The notes beneath the pieces were generated by a model. That model searched no databases. It saw only the letters and a program-made list of their open reading frames with translations, and was not told where the DNA came from. Shown piece by piece: positions 7,309 to 13,992 of a DNA stretch of 21,014 nt. Within the stretch, counting starts at the first letter, position 1. Each line of letters starts with the position of its first letter. Origin of the DNA: Prevotella sp. (GTDB lineage Bacteria; Bacteroidota; Bacteroidia; Bacteroidales; Bacteroidaceae); NCBI GenBank assembly GCA_021204605.1, contig JAJPZD010000068.1, positions 1 to 21,014 on the forward strand, written 5' to 3'. Position numbers and translations under genes: made by a program.

Positions 7309-8562
7309 ATGATAGCACGGATTTTCATTCTCATTCTTATCATCACGATTTTGCCGGATATCTATCTCGACCGACACATGCTGCGCCGACGCACAAGGTA
7401 TCTATGGTGGCAACGGATTCTGTGGTGGCTGCCTTGCATAATTCTTTGCGCTTATACAATTTTCCTCGCTTCTTCACGCAACTTTGCTCCTGACAACAAT
7501 ACCGTTCTCAACGTGTATCTGTTCCTCGTTGGCTTCATCATAATACCGAAATTTATTTACGCTCTTTGTTCGCTGCTCGGTTGGCTGTGTTGCCGCCTTT
7601 GCCACAGCCACAACAACTGGGGTAATCTCATCGGACTATTCCTCGCCCTGTTCATCATGTATCTGGTGGCTTACGGCAGTACATTGGGCTTCAAGAAATT
7701 GGAAATCCGCCACATTGATTACTACTCGCATGACCTGCCGGTGGCTTTCGATGGCTACCGCATCGTACATATCAGCGACCTCCATGTCGGAACGTATGGC
7801 AACGACACTATACCGCTTCAAAAAATTGTGGATAGCATAAACGCACAAAAGCCTGACTTAATAGCCTTCACGGGCGACTTGCAGAATATGCAACCGAAAG
7901 AACTTTATCCTTTCATCTCTATCCTTAGCAAAATGCAGGCTAACGATGGCGTGTTTTCCGTCCTCGGCAACCATGATTACGCTGACTACATCAAGGCGGA
8001 TGATGTCATGAAAGTTGCCAACGAGCGTGAGATAATCAGCAGGGAACGGCAGTTCGGCTGGAACTTGTTGCTCAACGAGAATATGGTAATTCAGCGTGAT
8101 TTCATTGCTGATAAAAACAAGGATAACCTGCGTGATAAAAACAATTCGACAGTTATCACCGGTAAAAATAAGGGTAACCTGCGTGAAAAGAAAAGTTCAA
8201 TAGTTATTGCCGGTATGGAGAACGACGGCAGACCGCCCTTCCCACAAAAGGGCGACATAAACAAGACTTTATCTGACGTGAAAGATGGCTCTTTCATCAT
8301 CTTGCTTGAGCATGACCCAACTGCCTGGAGGCGCACCATCCTTCCTGAAAGCAACGTCCAACTCACATTAAGCGGCCACACTCACGCTACACAGTTCAAG
8401 ATCTTCGGCTGGTCGCCCGCATCCCTCATCTACAAGGAATGGGGCGGCTTGTTCTTCGACGACGACCGCGCCCTCAACGTCTCCGTCGGTGCCGGCGGCT
8501 TCATCCCCTTCCGCTTCGGAGCAAGCAACGAAATCGTCGTTATCACCCTCCACAGAAAATAA
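7309..8562 (+). CDS. Membrane-anchored metallophosphoesterase
   Basis: 417 residues. Hydrophobic helices at about 1-20, 35-55, 65-90 and 103-125 form an N-terminal membrane domain. A calcineurin-like phosphoesterase domain follows: SDLHVG (156-161), GDLQ (189-192), GNHDY (220-224), LEHDP around His335 and SGHTHATQ (355-362), the complete set of dimetal ligands. Relatives act on UDP-diacylglucosamine, phosphoproteins or other phosphoesters; the substrate here cannot be named. Between GNHD and the late His motifs there is a diverged in-frame duplication of 17 residues (269-302, see the repeat entry), which sits just before the IVIAGMEND strand and probably extends a surface loop. The gene follows pyrC after 12 bases. 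Start choice: the ATG at 7309 fits the beginning of the first helix. Confidence 0.9.
   Translation: MIARIFILILIITILPDIYLDRHMLRRRTRYLWWQRILWWLPCIILCAYTIFLASSRNFAPDNNTVLNVYLFLVGFIIIPKFIYALCSLLGWLCCRLCHSHNNWGNLIGLFLALFIMYLVAYGSTLGFKKLEIRHIDYYSHDLPVAFDGYRIVHISDLHVGTYGNDTIPLQKIVDSINAQKPDLIAFTGDLQNMQPKELYPFISILSKMQANDGVFSVLGNHDYADYIKADDVMKVANEREIISRERQFGWNLLLNENMVIQRDFIADKNKDNLRDKNNSTVITGKNKGNLREKKSSIVIAGMENDGRPPFPQKGDINKTLSDVKDGSFIILLEHDPTAWRRTILPESNVQLTLSGHTHATQFKIFGWSPASLIYKEWGGLFFDDDRALNVSVGAGGFIPFRFGASNEIVVITLHRK
8113..8214 (+). repeat. 51-bp tandem duplication inside the metallophosphoesterase gene
   Basis: Two adjoining units, 8113-8163 and 8164-8214, agree at about 41 of 51 positions by hand count. 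Both are in frame, encoding KNKDNLRDKNNSTVITG and KNKGNLREKKSSIVIAG. Most differences are single changes per codon, and the order of codons is fully kept, so this is a true duplication that has since diverged. Confidence 0.85.
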
Positions 8563-8678
8563 CAATCTCTCTTTCTTTCCTCATACCCCTCAATATTGTC
8601 CTTAACGTTTTATATAAAAGGAAATAGTATCTAAAGAGCTGACCTTTACTACAAACATCCCATTTCAAATTATTTCAC

Positions 8679-8686
8679 TATCTTTG
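8679..8686 (+). promoter_or_regulatory. -7 box of the helicase gene
   Basis: TATCTTTG followed by CA matches the extended -7 element seen elsewhere in the window. The -33 region (about 8655) lacks TTTG. The start codon at 8705 is 18 bases downstream, giving a short leader. Confidence 0.5.
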
Positions 8687-8704
8687 CATATCAAAAGTAA
8701 AATT

Positions 8705-10024
8705 ATGGAAATTGAAAATTTGTTGCAAAAATTACACATCGACTCTCTCAACGAGATGCAGTCCCAGACTATAGAAACTCTTTCTAAATCCGATAAGGAT
8801 GTGGTTGTTCTGTCAGCTACCGGCAGTGGCAAGACATTGGCTTACTTATTGCCGTTGGTAAACCTGCTTAATCCCTCTCTTGATGAAATTCAAACCGTGG
8901 TTCTTGTCCCTGGCCGTGAGTTGGCCTTGCAGACTTACGACGTTTTCCGCACTATGGGATCTTCGCTTAAGGCAATTTGCTTGTATGGCGGCAGAGCTAC
9001 AATGGACGAGCATAGGGAGTTGCGCAAAATAAAGCCTCATATTGTATTCGCCACACCAGGACGCATAAACGACCATATCGACAAAGGTAATTTCTCTGTC
9101 TATAATGTTAAATATCTTGTAATTGACGAGTTTGACAAATGCCTCAAAATGGGTTTCCGTGATGAGATGTGTGACGTAATTGGCAAACTGCCCAACATTG
9201 AGCGCAGGATTTTGCTCTCCGCCACCGATGCCAACGAGATACCTTCTTTCGTCAACATGGGCAAGACAGCGCGCCTCGACTTTCTCTCTGATACCCAAAT
9301 CCCTGACAGGATAATTATATATAAGGTATATAGTCCCGATAAGGATAAGTTGGAAACTCTGGCTCGATTGCTCTGCGACTTTGGCGACTCAAGTACTATC
9401 GTGTTTCTCAATTTCCGTGACAGCGTTGACCGTGTAACTGATTTCCTATACGAAAAAGGGTTCTCTGTAAGTGGATTCCACGGCGGAAAGGACCAGAAAG
9501 AGCGTGAGGATGCTCTGTATAAGTTCCGCAATGGCTCTGCCAACGTCCTTGTGGGCACCGACTTGGCTTCTCGTGGCCTCGACATCCCAGAGGTCGACAA
9601 CATCATCCATTATCATTTGCCCATTGGCAACGATGAATATATCCACCGTGTGGGAAGAACTGCACGTTGGCAATCTACCGGACGCGCATTCTTCCTGCTC
9701 TCACCCGATGAGACAATACCTGAATATGTAAAGGAAAAACCAGAAGAATACGTCATCTCAAACCCTGTCTCCACAACACCGCCGCAGCCACGCATGGTAA
9801 CTCTCTATATCGGAAAGGGTAAAAAAAACAAACTTTCCAAAGGCGACATCCTCGGCTTCCTTTGCAAAAAAGGGGGGCTGGCTGCCAACGAAATAGGCCG
9901 CATTGATGTCAAGGAACGCTGCTCCTATGTCGCCATCGCCCGTAATCGTTGGCAAGAGGTCTTAAATCGCACCGCCAACGAGAAAATCAAAGGCATCAAA
10001 ACTATTATCGAACGAATTCGATAA
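8705..10024 (+). CDS. DEAD-box RNA helicase, DbpA-like
   Basis: 439-residue ATP-dependent RNA helicase, probably acting in 50S ribosome assembly. In order: Q motif around NEMQSQT (16-22), motif I SATGSGKT (37-44), Ia VPGREL (68-73), Ib TPGR (117-120), motif II DEFD (141-144) in place of DEAD, motif III SAT (172-174), motif V TDLASRGLD (285-293), and motif VI HRVGRTAR (314-321). Residues about 363-439 (TLYIGKGKKNKLSKGDILGFL to the end) match the DbpA-type C-terminal RNA-binding domain, which in E. coli DbpA recognises a 23S rRNA hairpin. The frame extends upstream to a TTG at 8684, but that lies in the -7 box, so ATG 8705 is the start. The unusual motif II keeps both acidic catalytic residues at its start, so activity is expected. 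The rRNA target is inferred from the domain. Confidence 0.92.
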   Translation: MEIENLLQKLHIDSLNEMQSQTIETLSKSDKDVVVLSATGSGKTLAYLLPLVNLLNPSLDEIQTVVLVPGRELALQTYDVFRTMGSSLKAICLYGGRATMDEHRELRKIKPHIVFATPGRINDHIDKGNFSVYNVKYLVIDEFDKCLKMGFRDEMCDVIGKLPNIERRILLSATDANEIPSFVNMGKTARLDFLSDTQIPDRIIIYKVYSPDKDKLETLARLLCDFGDSSTIVFLNFRDSVDRVTDFLYEKGFSVSGFHGGKDQKEREDALYKFRNGSANVLVGTDLASRGLDIPEVDNIIHYHLPIGNDEYIHRVGRTARWQSTGRAFFLLSPDETIPEYVKEKPEEYVISNPVSTTPPQPRMVTLYIGKGKKNKLSKGDILGFLCKKGGLAANEIGRIDVKERCSYVAIARNRWQEVLNRTANEKIKGIKTIIERIR

Positions 10025-10034
10025 GACAGATAAG

Positions 10035-10058
10035 CAGTGCAAGCGTGCTTGTACACTG
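10035..10058. terminator. Hairpin after the helicase gene
   Basis: CAGTGCAAGC (10035-10044) and GCTTG-TA-CACTG (10047-10058) form a 10 bp stem with a 2-nt bulge. It begins 10 nt after the stop. A second small stem, TTGAC/GTCAA (10061-10065/10074-10078), follows. No T tract is present, so intrinsic termination is uncertain. Confidence 0.4.
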
Positions 10059-10155
10059 TCTTGACGAGAAATTGTCAAACGCAGTTCAACTGATAAAATG
10101 AACTCTAATCAAGCTCTTTGATATGTAGAAATAGCACTTTTGCCATAGCACATTC

Positions 10156-10183
10156 TTAACTCTTAATTCTTAATTCTTAATTC
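10156..10183. repeat. Heptanucleotide array upstream of the epimerase operon
   Basis: Four tandem 7-mers: TTAACTC (10156) then TTAATTC three times (10163, 10170, 10177). The unit is close to the TTCATT(C/T) heptamers at 13016-13106 on the other side of the same operon. Confidence 0.75.
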
Positions 10184-10184
10184 G

Positions 10185-10205
10185 TGAAAAATCTCCGATT
10201 TTTCA
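10185..10205. repeat. Perfect 9-bp hairpin just upstream of the mce promoter
   Basis: TGAAAAATC (10185-10193) and GATTTTTCA (10197-10205) are exact inverted copies around TCC. It ends only 8 bases before the predicted -33 element, so it may be a terminator of upstream transcription or an operator. Confidence 0.5.
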
Positions 10206-10213
10206 TCGTTTTG

Positions 10214-10244
10214 TTGCCGCATTTGATAATAATATGTATCTTTG
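10214..10244 (+). promoter_or_regulatory. Promoter of the epimerase/carboxyltransferase operon
   Basis: TTG at 10214-10216 (within GTTTTGTTGCC), 20 bp, then TATCTTTG at 10237-10244 followed by CA. The start codon at 10273 would have a leader of about 22 nt. Confidence 0.6.
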
Positions 10245-10272
10245 CACGCCTAAAATAACAAAATTAATTTTT

Positions 10273-10677
10273 ATGAAAATCTCTCATATTGAGCACTTGG
10301 GTATAGCTGTTCCGAGCATTGAGGAGGCTCTACCTTATTTTGAAAACGTATTAGGATTGAATTGTTACGCCATTGAGGAAGTGGCTGACCAAAAGGTAAA
10401 AACCGCATTCTTGAAGTGTGGTGAGGTTAAACTGGAATTACTCGAACCGACATCTCCCGACAGCACTATCCAGAAGTGGCTCGACAAGGGCAACCATGGT
10501 GTGCACCACGTGGCTTTCTGTATTGAGGATGGCGTTTCCAACGCTCTCGCTGAATGCGACGGCAAAGGTGTCAAGCTGATCGACAAGGCTCCACGTAAAG
10601 GCGCCGAGCAACTCAATATCGCTTTCTTGCACCCAAAATCAACTTGCGGAGTTCTCACTGAGCTCTGTGAAAAATAA
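10273..10677 (+). CDS. mce: Methylmalonyl-CoA epimerase
   Basis: Interconverts (R)- and (S)-methylmalonyl-CoA, linking methylmalonyl-CoA mutase to the decarboxylase or carboxylase; cytoplasmic metalloenzyme of the VOC (glyoxalase) superfamily. 134 residues, the usual length. Two beta-alpha-beta-beta-beta modules are visible: HIEHLGIAVPSIEEALPYFENVLG (5-28) and HHVAFCIEDG (78-87). Candidate metal ligands are His8, Gln40, one of His78/79, and Glu130 near the end (LTELCE). The open frame extends upstream to 10234, but the MYLCTPKITK extension lies across the -7 box, so ATG 10273 is the start. It is the first gene of an operon with the carboxyltransferase, which begins 55 bases later after a hairpin. 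The assignment is strengthened by that neighbour. Confidence 0.95.
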   Translation: MKISHIEHLGIAVPSIEEALPYFENVLGLNCYAIEEVADQKVKTAFLKCGEVKLELLEPTSPDSTIQKWLDKGNHGVHHVAFCIEDGVSNALAECDGKGVKLIDKAPRKGAEQLNIAFLHPKSTCGVLTELCEK

Positions 10678-10694
10678 TCTTTTGTAAATCTCTC

Positions 10695-10716
10695 ACACTA
10701 CTGTATTCAGTAGTGT
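10695..10716. repeat. Perfect 9-bp hairpin between mce and the carboxyltransferase gene
   Basis: ACACTACTG (10695-10703) and CAGTAGTGT (10708-10716) pair perfectly around TATT. It is followed by AAAATCAAATATTTTT rather than a U run directly after the stem. No promoter is visible between the two genes, so this is more likely an internal processing, stability or attenuation element than a full terminator. Confidence 0.55.
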
Positions 10717-10732
10717 AAAATCAAATATTTTT

Positions 10733-12286
10733 ATGAGCAAACAAGTTGAAAAAATAAAGGAACTTATCGCCAAACGCGAGAAAGCACGCATGGGCGGCGG
10801 CGAAAAAGCAATTGTGAAACAGCACGACCGCGGTAAATATACCGCTCGTGAACGCATTCAAATGTTGCTTGACGAAGGCAGCTTTGAGGAATTTGATATG
10901 TTCAAACTACACCGTTGCACCAATTTCGGCATGGAAAAGAAACAGTTCCTCGGCGACGGTGTCGTTGCCGGCAGCGGTACTATCGACGGCAGACTCGTAT
11001 ATCTCTTCGCACAAGACTTCACCGTCAACGGCGGCTCTCTTTCAGAGACAATGTCGCAGAAAATTTGCAAGGTCATGGATATGGCTATGAAAATGGGCAC
11101 TCCTATCATCGGGATCAACGACTCCGGAGGCGCACGTATTCAGGAGGGTATTTGTGCTCTCGGTGGATATGCCGAGATTTTCGAGAGAAATATCCTCGCC
11201 TCCGGCGTAATACCGCAAATCAGCGGTATCTTCGGACCCTGCGCCGGCGGCTCTGTTTATTCTCCTGCCCTCACTGACTTCACGCTGATGATGGAAAATA
11301 CTTCTTATATGTTCCTTACTGGACCAAAAGTGGTTAAGACCGTTACTGGCGAGGACATCGACCAAGAGCACCTCGGCGGCGCAAGCGTCCACTCTACCAA
11401 GAGTGGTGTCACGCATTTCACGGCTGCTACTGAGGAAGAGGCAATGGAGATGATCAAAACGCTGCTCAGCTATATACCATCAAACAATATGGAGGAGGCC
11501 CCACGCAAACAATGTGATGACCCTATCAACCGTATGGAGGACTCCCTCAACGAAATTATACCCGAAGACCCCAACCAGGCTTACGATATGTACAAGGTGA
11601 TAAGTGCCATAACAGACAACCATGAGTTCTTTGAAGTACAACCTAAATTCGCAAAAAACATCATCGTCGGCTTCGCTCGTTTCAACGGTCAGAGTGTTGG
11701 TATCGTCGCTAACCAGCCGGCTTGCTACGCCGGCGTCCTCGATGTCAACGCAAGCCGCAAGGGGGCACGCTTCGTCCGTTTCTGCGATGCCTTCAACATC
11801 CCTATCGTCTCACTTGTTGACGTGCCTGGTTTCCTCCCCGGTACCGGACAGGAGTACAATGCCGTAATCCTTCACGGCGCCCAGCTGCTCTATGCCTACG
11901 GCGAGGCTACCGTTCCAAAAGTTACGGTCACTCTCCGCAAGAGCTATGGTGGCAGCCATATCGTAATGGGATGCAAACAATTGCGTACTGACATCAACTA
12001 TGCTTGGCCATCTGCCGAGATTGCCGTAATGGGTGCTAGTGGCGCCGTTGCCGTCCTGTATGCTAAGGAGGCTAAAGAGCACGAGAACCCAAAGGGCTTC
12101 CTCGAGGAAAAGGAAGAAGAATATACCGAGATGTTTGCCAACCCTTACCAGGCTGCAAAATATGGATATATCGACGATGTGATTGAACCGCGCAACTCAC
12201 GCTTCCGTATCTGCCGCGCTCTGGCTCAGTTGGCTACAAAACGCGACGGCCTGCCCGCAAAGAAACATGGCAACATTCCTATGTGA
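10733..12286 (+). CDS. mmdA: Acyl-CoA carboxyltransferase (methylmalonyl-CoA decarboxylase alpha / propionyl-CoA carboxylase beta)
   Basis: 517-residue carboxyltransferase of the crotonase fold that moves a carboxyl group between methylmalonyl-CoA/propionyl-CoA and biotin on a carrier protein. N-half motifs: NDSGGARIQEG (129-139) and GPCAGGSVYSPAL (168-180), forming the acyl-CoA site. C-half motifs: DVPGFLPG (363-370), GGSHIVMG (406-413) and YAWPSAEIAVMGASGA (423-438), forming the biotin site. The length and residues are complete. The neighbours (epimerase before, small OadG-like subunit and biotin carrier after) favour the decarboxylase of the succinate-to-propionate pathway. However, sequence alone does not separate MmdA from PccB, and neither a biotin carboxylase nor the Na+-pump beta subunit is nearby. 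The stop TGA overlaps an ATG by one base (TGATG), but the following small gene may start further on. Confidence 0.93.
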   Translation: MSKQVEKIKELIAKREKARMGGGEKAIVKQHDRGKYTARERIQMLLDEGSFEEFDMFKLHRCTNFGMEKKQFLGDGVVAGSGTIDGRLVYLFAQDFTVNGGSLSETMSQKICKVMDMAMKMGTPIIGINDSGGARIQEGICALGGYAEIFERNILASGVIPQISGIFGPCAGGSVYSPALTDFTLMMENTSYMFLTGPKVVKTVTGEDIDQEHLGGASVHSTKSGVTHFTAATEEEAMEMIKTLLSYIPSNNMEEAPRKQCDDPINRMEDSLNEIIPEDPNQAYDMYKVISAITDNHEFFEVQPKFAKNIIVGFARFNGQSVGIVANQPACYAGVLDVNASRKGARFVRFCDAFNIPIVSLVDVPGFLPGTGQEYNAVILHGAQLLYAYGEATVPKVTVTLRKSYGGSHIVMGCKQLRTDINYAWPSAEIAVMGASGAVAVLYAKEAKEHENPKGFLEEKEEEYTEMFANPYQAAKYGYIDDVIEPRNSRFRICRALAQLATKRDGLPAKKHGNIPM

Positions 12287-12318
12287 TGTACACGACTTTT
12301 TTAATGCTTTATTTATAT

Positions 12319-12480
12319 ATGAACAACAACGAAGTATATGCAGCCATCGCTCTTGCCCTGCACGAATATAACGGTAACAACGTACACGACATTGAGGCTG
12401 GTATCATTACCATTAAGGACAAGCGTTCCGAATGGGAATCTCATGCTCTCACGATGACACAACATCCCATAGAAAAGTAA
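12319..12480 (+). CDS. Small OadG-like subunit of the decarboxylase complex
   Basis: 53 residues from ATG 12319. A start at 12286, overlapping the carboxyltransferase stop, would give 64 residues with a short hydrophobic TTFLMLYLYM lead. The sequence EVYAAIALALHEYNG, then VHDIEAGIITIK, then SEWESHALTM followed by a proline resembles the C-terminal part of Bacteroidota OadG (sodium pump decarboxylase gamma chain) proteins as I remember them. The usual N-terminal membrane helix is missing or very short here. It lies exactly where such a subunit is expected, between the carboxyltransferase and the biotin carrier, with only 3 bases before the latter. A structural or assembly role in the complex is inferred. 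The identity rests on a short pattern and position. Confidence 0.65.
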   Translation: MNNNEVYAAIALALHEYNGNNVHDIEAGIITIKDKRSEWESHALTMTQHPIEK

Positions 12481-12483
12481 AAT

Positions 12484-12918
12484 ATGAAAGAATACAAATA
12501 TATAATTAACGGCAACAAGTATGAGGTTGCCATCAACGGTATCGAGCATAACATCGCTACCGTCGTGGTGAACGGTGAGAAATTTAAGGTTGAAATGGAA
12601 CATACGCCTGAACCTGTAAAGGAAAAGGTTGTCGTTAAGCCAGTAGCCGCCAAAACTGTTACAACAAAGCCGGCAAGCACAAGTGGTGCCAAAAAGTATA
12701 ATACCACTAATTCCGTTATGGCTCCACTGCCCGGAGTTGTCAAGGAAATTAATGTCGCCATAGGCGATGAGGTTAAAGTCGGTGACACCGTGGTTGTACT
12801 CGAAGCCATGAAAATGGCAAACAACCTCGACTCCGAAATTGCCGGCAAGGTTACTGAAATCCTTGTTCAGGAAGGTGAAAGCGTAATGGAAAACACTCCT
12901 CTCATCGTCATTGAGTAG
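12484..12918 (+). CDS. Biotin carboxyl carrier protein of the decarboxylase/carboxylase
   Basis: 144 residues. It carries the biotin that shuttles CO2 to or from the carboxyltransferase. N-terminal beta-rich segment (about 1-40), then a flexible Val/Lys/Pro/Thr/Ala linker (about 41-75), then a complete biotinyl domain (about 77-144) with VMAPLPGVV (78-86) and the biotinylation motif EAMKM (107-111), Lys110 being the attachment site. This matches MmdC/OadA-tail type carriers rather than AccB, which usually differs in its linker and thumb. It starts 3 bases after the small subunit, so it is co-translated with the operon, and it is the last gene: a strong terminator follows 36 bases later. The beta subunit (OadB/MmdB) that often comes next in relatives is absent. 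Confidence 0.93.
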   Translation: MKEYKYIINGNKYEVAINGIEHNIATVVVNGEKFKVEMEHTPEPVKEKVVVKPVAAKTVTTKPASTSGAKKYNTTNSVMAPLPGVVKEINVAIGDEVKVGDTVVVLEAMKMANNLDSEIAGKVTEILVQEGESVMENTPLIVIE

Positions 12919-12954
12919 GTGAATGACTTGATTTTGTTCAAAAACATCTATACT

Positions 12955-12988
12955 AAAAAACGCCTTCGCTTGACCCCAGGCGTTTTTT
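12955..12988 (+). terminator. Strong rho-independent terminator of the mce operon
   Basis: AAAAAACGCCT (12955-12965) pairs with AGGCGTTTTTT (12978-12988) around a 12-nt loop, giving a GC core with an A run before it and a T run after it. It is the clearest terminator in the window. The flanking A run could make it work from both directions, which suits queC converging from the right. Confidence 0.9.
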
Positions 12989-13015
12989 GTTTGCATCCAT
13001 CCCTCTAATCAATAG

Positions 13016-13106
13016 TACATTCTTCATTTTTCATTCTTCATTTTTCATTCTTCATTTTTCATTCTTCATTTTTCATTCTTCACCCTTCATTCTTCATTCT
13101 TCACAC
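13016..13106. repeat. Heptanucleotide array, 13 units in one phase
   Basis: From 13023 to 13106 the sequence reads as twelve unbroken 7-mers: TTCATTT and TTCATTC alternate four times, then TTCACCC, TTCATTC, TTCATTC and TTCACAC. A degenerate TACATTC precedes at 13016. The 14-bp higher-order period (TTCATTT plus TTCATTC) shows expansion of a two-unit block. It lies between the operon terminator and the end of queC. The ORF that crosses it is a low-complexity Phe/His/Ser run and is not a gene. Confidence 0.9.
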
Positions 13107-13132
13107 TTCGCCGGCCTCAATAAATTGACCCT

Positions 13133-13795
13133 CTACACAAAATACTCTGTATTGTCTGTAATACCTGCTTCTCTCAACGCTTGCCTTCTTTCAATGCACG
13201 TCGCACATTTTCCACAGTGTTTCTCTCCTCCCTTGTAGCAACTCCACGTCTCTGAATAATCAATGCCAAGTGCCTTCCCTCGTTTTGCAATATCGCACTT
13301 TGATATGTTCATATAGGGCGCAACCACTTTTATCCCAGCGTATGTGCCTGCCTCTGTCGCCGCACAGAAACTGTCAATGAAAGTCGGGCGACAATCAGGA
13401 TAAATGGCATGATCACCACTGTGATTGGCTATAAGCACGCTTTTCAACCCATTACACTCGGCAATGCCAACCGCTATCGACAGCATGATACCGTTGCGAA
13501 ACGGCACAACGGTTGACTTCATATTCTCATCTGCATAGCTCCCCTCAGGTATGGCTTCCGCTCCCTCAAGTAACGAACTCTTGAAATATGCCGACATAAA
13601 TCCCAATTGGATTATCACATGCTTTATCCCAAGCCTCTCGCAATGCAGTTTTGCAAACGCTATCTCATTGGCGTTGTGGTTGCTGCCATAGTCAAACGTG
13701 ATACCCAAGGCTATCCTGTCTCTCATATCATACAGCAGCGTCACACTGTCCATGCCGCCGCTCACTATTATCGCACAGTCTTTCTTCTCCATCAT
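13133..13795 (-). CDS. queC: 7-cyano-7-deazaguanine synthase
   Basis: Converts 7-carboxy-7-deazaguanine to preQ0 with ATP and ammonia, in queuosine synthesis; cytoplasmic. 220 residues, the family length. The PP-loop ATP motif SGGMDS is at 12-17, and the zinc site near the end is formed by Cys186, Cys194, Cys197 and Cys200 (CGKCATC). GITFDYG (31-37) and RNGIML (100-105) are further family landmarks. The start at 13795 is followed directly by a second Met. It lies 16 bases or so past the predicted transcription start, so the leader is short. No queD or queE is adjacent, so the pathway must be completed elsewhere. It diverges from pgk and converges on the mce operon, its end lying just beyond the heptamer array. 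Confidence 0.97.
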   Translation of the reverse strand: MMEKKDCAIIVSGGMDSVTLLYDMRDRIALGITFDYGSNHNANEIAFAKLHCERLGIKHVIIQLGFMSAYFKSSLLEGAEAIPEGSYADENMKSTVVPFRNGIMLSIAVGIAECNGLKSVLIANHSGDHAIYPDCRPTFIDSFCAATEAGTYAGIKVVAPYMNISKCDIAKRGKALGIDYSETWSCYKGGEKHCGKCATCIERRQALREAGITDNTEYFV

Positions 13796-13817
13796 CTCGT
13801 TTTTTTTTAATTATCGG

Positions 13818-13848
13818 CAAAGTTACGAATTTCATACCGATATTGCAA
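13818..13848 (-). promoter_or_regulatory. queC promoter
   Basis: On the minus strand TTG (13848-13846), 20 bp, then TAACTTTG (13825-13818). Predicted start near 13811, with a leader of about 16 nt before the ATG. The run of eight T on the + strand at 13801-13808 (A run in the mRNA leader) is typical of efficient Bacteroidota leaders. Confidence 0.6.
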
Positions 13849-13931
13849 TATGGAAATTACATTCCTGACATTATAATTGCCAAAAATCGTAAAAAATCCA
13901 TTTATCTATATCCATTGTCAACTTATTTTAC

Positions 13932-13939
13932 TAACTTTG
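13932..13939 (+). promoter_or_regulatory. -7 box of pgk
   Basis: TAACTTTG followed by CA, 53 bases before the pgk start. The nearest TTG upstream (13915-13917) is only 14 bp away, so the -33 element is not clear. Confidence 0.5.
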
Positions 13940-13992
13940 CACAATAGGTTCGGTAAAAAGATTTATAACCATTTATTTAATAAGCGAAAAGT

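Noticed and set aside
8091..8381. 96-residue minus ORF in the metallophosphoesterase gene
   Set aside because: Its repeats only mirror the 51-bp duplication of the + gene.
13016..13106. CRISPR-like array
   Set aside because: The units are 7 bp with no spacers, and no cas gene is present.
12987..13238. 83-residue + ORF with Phe/His/Ser repeats
   Set aside because: It is the translation of the heptamer array and the end of queC on the wrong strand.
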